Positions 61,050-64,000 of a DNA stretch of 64,000 nt are shown here, in pieces; positions within the stretch are counted from its first letter, which is position 1; each line of letters begins with the position of its first letter. The notes under the pieces are model-generated. The model saw nothing but the letters and a program-made list of their open reading frames with translations. It was not told the origin of the DNA and made no database searches. The position numbers and the translations under genes were made by a program. This stretch comes from Variovorax sp. E3 (GTDB lineage Bacteria; Pseudomonadota; Gammaproteobacteria; Burkholderiales; Burkholderiaceae_C), in assembly GCF_016082275.1 (NCBI RefSeq), contig NZ_MOWM01000023.1, forward strand, positions 1 to 64,000, in the 5' to 3' direction.

Positions 61050-61760
61050 ATGCCCACGACCAAGCAACCCCTTCAGCACGCCTCGCTGACCATCCCGCAG
61101 CTGCTGCAGGGCTCGGCCTGGTTTCCGCTGCTCGACGTGGCGGCGGGCGAGCGCGTGCTCGACGAGATGCGCGAGGTCGAGGTGGCCGCCGGCGCCGCGC
61201 TGTGCCGGCGCGGCGACACGCCCGCGCACTGGTACGGCACGCTCGAAGGCTTGCTCAAGTGGTCGATCACCTCGAGCGACGGGCGCTCGGTGACGCTGGG
61301 CGGGCTGTCGGTGGGCAGCTGGTTCGGCGAGGGCACGCTGCTGCGCGCGCTGCCGCGCTCGGCCGACATCATCGCGCTGCGCCCCAGCCGCGTGGCACAG
61401 CTGCCGCTGGAGACCTTCGAGTGGCTGCACCGCACGCAGCGCGGCTTCGATCACTTCTTGCTGCAGCAGATCAACGAGCGGCTGCACTGGTTCATGGGCA
61501 GCTACGCGGCGCACCGGCTGCTCGATGCGGACAGCCAGGTGGCGCGCGCGCTGGCGGGGCTGTTCCACCCGTGGCTGCATCCGGGCAGCGAGCCGCATCT
61601 GCAGACGTCGCAGGAGGAGATCGCCAACCTGTCAGGCGTGTCCAGGCAGCGATGCAATGCGGCGCTGAACCGGTTGAAGGAGGCGGGGTTCCTGCGCATC
61701 GAGTACGGGGGGATCACCGTGATCGATCTCGAGGGGCTGCGCCGGTTCATCAGCGAGTGA
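61050..61760 (+). CDS. Crp/Fnr-family transcriptional regulator
   Basis: A 236-residue regulator. The N-terminal cyclic-nucleotide-binding-like domain (residues 30-140) has FGEGTLLR and RSADIIALRPSRVAQLPL. The C-terminal HTH is LQTSQEEIANLSGVSRQRCNAALNRLKEAGFLRIEYGGITVID. The cysteines needed for an FNR iron-sulfur cluster are missing, so it probably senses something else. The ATG at 61050 is the family start. It is convergent with the FAD monooxygenase gene across a perfect palindrome. Confidence 0.88.
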   Translation: MPTTKQPLQHASLTIPQLLQGSAWFPLLDVAAGERVLDEMREVEVAAGAALCRRGDTPAHWYGTLEGLLKWSITSSDGRSVTLGGLSVGSWFGEGTLLRALPRSADIIALRPSRVAQLPLETFEWLHRTQRGFDHFLLQQINERLHWFMGSYAAHRLLDADSQVARALAGLFHPWLHPGSEPHLQTSQEEIANLSGVSRQRCNAALNRLKEAGFLRIEYGGITVIDLEGLRRFISE

Positions 61761-61766
61761 CGACGA

Positions 61767-61802
61767 CTTGCTCCCTCTCCCGCACGCGGGAGAGGGAGCA
61801 AG
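61767..61802. repeat. perfect CTCCCTCTCCC-type palindrome between convergent genes
   Basis: CTTGCTCCCTCTCCCGC and GCGGGAGAGGGAGCAAG are perfect 17-nt arms separated by AC, 36 nt in all. It lies between the stops of the Crp-type gene (61760) and the monooxygenase gene (61809). Such a structure would block read-through from both sides. Related copies are at 25309 and within livF. Confidence 0.75.
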
Positions 61803-61808
61803 ACCAGC

Positions 61809-63611
61809 TCAGCGCGTGTGATGCGAGGGCGCGCGCTCGTACACCGGCGTGTCGATCCCTTCCATGCGCGCCTTCAGCTGCAGCGCCAGGAACTGCGAGT
61901 AGTGCCGCGACTGGTGCAGGTTGCCGCCGTGGAACCACAGGTTGTCGACCTGCGTGGGCTTCCACATGTTGCGCAGCTCGCCTTCCCACGGGCCCGGGTC
62001 CTTGGGCGTGTCGGAGCCCAGGCCCCAGCACTTGCCGACCTTGTCGGCGATCTCGGGCGAGATCAGGTCGGCGAGCCAGCCGTTCATCGAGCCGTAGCCG
62101 GTGGCGTACACCAGCAGGTCGGCCGGCAGCTGCGTGCCGTCGGTCAGCGTCACCGAGCGTTCGTTCACGCGTTCGATGTTCACGCCGCTCTTCAGGTGGA
62201 TGCTGCCGTTGGCCACCAGCTCCGAGGCGCCCACGTCGATGTAGTAGCCCGAGCCGCGCCGCAGGTACTTCATGAAGAGGCCCGAGCCGTCGACCCCGAA
62301 GTCCAGCAGGAAGCCGGCCTTCTCGAGCCGCGCGTACAGGTCGGCATCGCGCTTCTTCATCTCGTCGTACACCGGGATATGGAAGGTGTGCATGATCTTG
62401 TAGGGCACCGACGCGAAGATCAGGTCGCCCTTGTGGTGGTCGATGCCGTTCTTTACCGCCTGCTCCGAATAGAGCCCGCCCAGCGCGAGCTCCATCAGCG
62501 ACTGCGAGGGCGCGATGTGCGTCGACGAGCGCTGGATCATCGTCACGTCCGCGCCGTGCTCCCACAGCGCCGCGCAGATGTCGTGCGCCGAGTTGTTCGA
62601 GCCCAGCACCACGCACTTCTTGCCCGCATAGGCCTCGGGGCCGGGGTGCTGGCTGGAGTGATGCTGGTCGCCCTTGAAGTTCTCGGCGCCCGCCACCTTC
62701 GGCACGTTGGGGTAGCCCGAGACGCCCATCGCGAACACCAGCTGCCTGGGCCGCAGCACCACCGTCTGGCCCTCGCGCTCGACCGTCACTTCCCAGCGCT
62801 GCGTGGCTTCGTCGAAGCGCGCGTTCTTCGCATGGGTGGAGCTCCAGTAGTTGAGCTCCATGATCTTCGTGTACATCTCGAGCCAGTCGCCGATCTTGTC
62901 CTTGGGTGCGAACACCGGCCAGTCGTCGGGGAAGGGCATGTAGGGCAGGTGGTCGTACCAGACCGGGTCGTGCAGGCACAGCGACTTGTAGCGCTTGCGC
63001 CAGGAGTCGCCGGCCTTGGCGTTGCGCTCCACGATGATCGTCGGCACCCCCAGCCGCCGCAGCCGCGCGCCCAGCGCGATGCCGCCCTGGCCGCCGCCGA
63101 TGATCACCACCTCGGGCTGCTCGGTGTAGCCCAGCGCGGCTTCTTCGTCGCGGCGCTTCTCGAGCCAGTTCTTGCGGCCCTTGTGCACGCCGTGCTCCGC
63201 GCCTTTGACGCGGTTGTCGCCCGTCTTCTCTTCGAAGCCCTTGAGCTCGGTCATGGTGGTGAGCAGGGTCCAGGCTCGCCCGTTGCGCAGCCTGAGGTGG
63301 CCGCGACCGCGCGCCACCCGCGTCTCGAAGGTGAACCACGCATCGATCACGCCGTCGGCCTCGGTCGCTTCGCCCTCCACGGCAAAGGCCGTGGGCTGCG
63401 TGTCGGCCAGGCGCGCCTGCAGCATCGCGCGGATGGCGTCCGGGCCTTCCTGCGTGCGGATGTTCCAGGTGAAGGCCACGAGGTCGCGCCAGAAGCCGTC
63501 GGGCTCGAAGAGCGAAACGGCCGCGTCGATGTCGCCGCGCGCGAGCGCGGCGGCGAAGTCGGCAAGCCATTGGGAAGCGGCCCGGGTGGGGCCGGTGGTC
63601 GGGTCTGTCAT
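61809..63611 (-). CDS. FAD-dependent monooxygenase with N-terminal SnoaL-like domain
   Basis: A 600-residue protein. The first 130 residues form an NTF2/SnoaL-like domain ([32 protein letters not shown]). The rest is a flavin monooxygenase: FAD motif VVIIGGGQGGIALGARLRRLGV, FKGDQHHSSQHPGPEAYAGKKCVVLGSNNSAHD, and a late YATGYGSMNGWLADL. It resembles YUCCA/BVMO-type enzymes and would oxygenate a hydrophobic compound with NADPH and O2. GGAGA precedes the ATG at 63611. The Fis-type activator upstream is its probable regulator. Confidence 0.9.
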   Translation of the reverse strand: MTDPTTGPTRAASQWLADFAAALARGDIDAAVSLFEPDGFWRDLVAFTWNIRTQEGPDAIRAMLQARLADTQPTAFAVEGEATEADGVIDAWFTFETRVARGRGHLRLRNGRAWTLLTTMTELKGFEEKTGDNRVKGAEHGVHKGRKNWLEKRRDEEAALGYTEQPEVVIIGGGQGGIALGARLRRLGVPTIIVERNAKAGDSWRKRYKSLCLHDPVWYDHLPYMPFPDDWPVFAPKDKIGDWLEMYTKIMELNYWSSTHAKNARFDEATQRWEVTVEREGQTVVLRPRQLVFAMGVSGYPNVPKVAGAENFKGDQHHSSQHPGPEAYAGKKCVVLGSNNSAHDICAALWEHGADVTMIQRSSTHIAPSQSLMELALGGLYSEQAVKNGIDHHKGDLIFASVPYKIMHTFHIPVYDEMKKRDADLYARLEKAGFLLDFGVDGSGLFMKYLRRGSGYYIDVGASELVANGSIHLKSGVNIERVNERSVTLTDGTQLPADLLVYATGYGSMNGWLADLISPEIADKVGKCWGLGSDTPKDPGPWEGELRNMWKPTQVDNLWFHGGNLHQSRHYSQFLALQLKARMEGIDTPVYERAPSHHTR

Positions 63612-63764
63612 TGCATGTCTCCGTAGCGTCGTTGAGGGATGCGCGGCGAGGCGCATGGCGGGTTGCGCAGCTTTCGTGCCGTGCTGACGACGACCGGAAA
63701 TCAATGACTTGGCGGGGTTTTTGTCGCAGCTGTCGCAGGCGACGTGCGACACACGTCGCAACTG

Positions 63765-64000
63765 CTACATGCGTCGCGGCAGTGCGATGCCGTGGCGCTT
63801 CATGTGGCGGTACAGCGTGGCGCGGCACACACCAAGTTCGGCGGCGGCTTGCGACACGTGCCAGCGATGCTGTTTCAGCAGCGCCAGCAGGCTTGCCGCC
63901 TCTGCGCCTGTATCGGGCATGGCTTCGGCGGGGGCCGCGACGGCTCTTGCCGTGCGCGCGGGCAACTGAAGATCTTCCACTCCCACCGCGCCATCGCTGC
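63765..64000 (-). CDS. C-terminal end of a Fis-type (sigma-54 activator) regulator, cut by window edge
   Basis: The frame is open to the right edge and ends at 63765. The visible 79 residues end with QHRWHVSQAAAELGVCRATLYRHMKRHGIALPRRM, a Fis-type helix-turn-helix. The part before it (AAPAEAMPDTGAEAASLLALLK) is a linker. The full gene is probably an AcoR/MimR-like sigma-54 enhancer-binding protein, the usual partner of catabolic monooxygenase operons. The ATPase domain lies outside the window, so the subtype cannot be checked. It would drive the monooxygenase gene that starts 154 nt downstream. Confidence 0.75.
   Translation of the reverse strand, partial: SDGAVGVEDLQLPARTARAVAAPAEAMPDTGAEAASLLALLKQHRWHVSQAAAELGVCRATLYRHMKRHGIALPRRM

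Overview
The window is a high-GC, gene-dense stretch of a betaproteobacterial chromosome. It looks like Comamonadaceae, most likely Variovorax or a close relative. This rests on the order mnmG-rsmG-lysE-parA-hydrolase-parB, a minCDE cluster, Bug-type and Liv-type periplasmic binding proteins, CysB- and HxlR-type regulators, and many small catabolic operons of CoA-ligase, enoyl-CoA hydratase and dehydrogenase genes. No phage, plasmid, transposase, CRISPR, tRNA or rRNA was seen. The species call is inference; no marker gene could be compared.

Layout. 1-4157: a ketosynthase/ACP/esterase operon, divergent from a TctD/TctE-like two-component system. 4174-11032: a minus-strand series of small enzymes (VOC-SnoaL fusion, GNAT, RidA, DUF2007, Old Yellow Enzyme, AtuA-like protein, enoyl-CoA hydratase, GST). 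11228-18456: a DUF1328 protein, a transglutaminase-like protein, then mnmG, rsmG, lysE, parA, a hydrolase and parB, with two parS sites inside mnmG and rsmG. 18571-24000: a CsgG-like lipoprotein, D-lactate/glycolate oxidase, DinB, cobalamin adenosyltransferase, CYTH cyclase and GDSL esterase. 24109-30386: a complete branched-chain-type ABC importer with an OsmC protein in the operon. 30481-38322: a lipoprotein hydrolase, HxlR/RibD-type pair, RcnB, CysB, a TetR regulon with duplicated operator, and a desaturase. 38473-47282: a Bug protein, a four-domain rhodanese protein, minE-minD-minC, a uracil/xanthine permease, a MenI-like thioesterase and an AsmA-like protein. 47266-52016: a mevalonate-catabolism island (transporter, degradative HMG-CoA reductase, MocR-type regulator). 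52013-61000: two acyl-CoA ligases, enoyl-CoA hydratase, PaaX, hydroxyacyl-CoA dehydrogenase, ABC binding protein and a beta-keto-acid cleavage enzyme. 61050-64000: a Crp-type regulator, an FAD monooxygenase and the end of a Fis-type activator.

Two things stand out beyond gene content. First, three intergenic regions (22542-22743, 39462-39718, 57104-57313) carry related copies of a modular palindromic element of roughly 200-260 nt. It has two slots, each of which may hold a conserved core hairpin. The outer stems of the cores differ in sequence between copies yet stay paired. Every mismatch in the aligned stems is a G.U pair when read on one strand, which points to a conserved RNA fold. I could not name this family. 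Second, about fourteen single-base frameshifts break otherwise well-conserved genes (livG, minC, uraA-like, gst and others). Most can be repaired by restoring one base at a GG or CC step, so they are probably sequence errors rather than real pseudogenes. The frameshifted genes are therefore given here as single genes with the break described.
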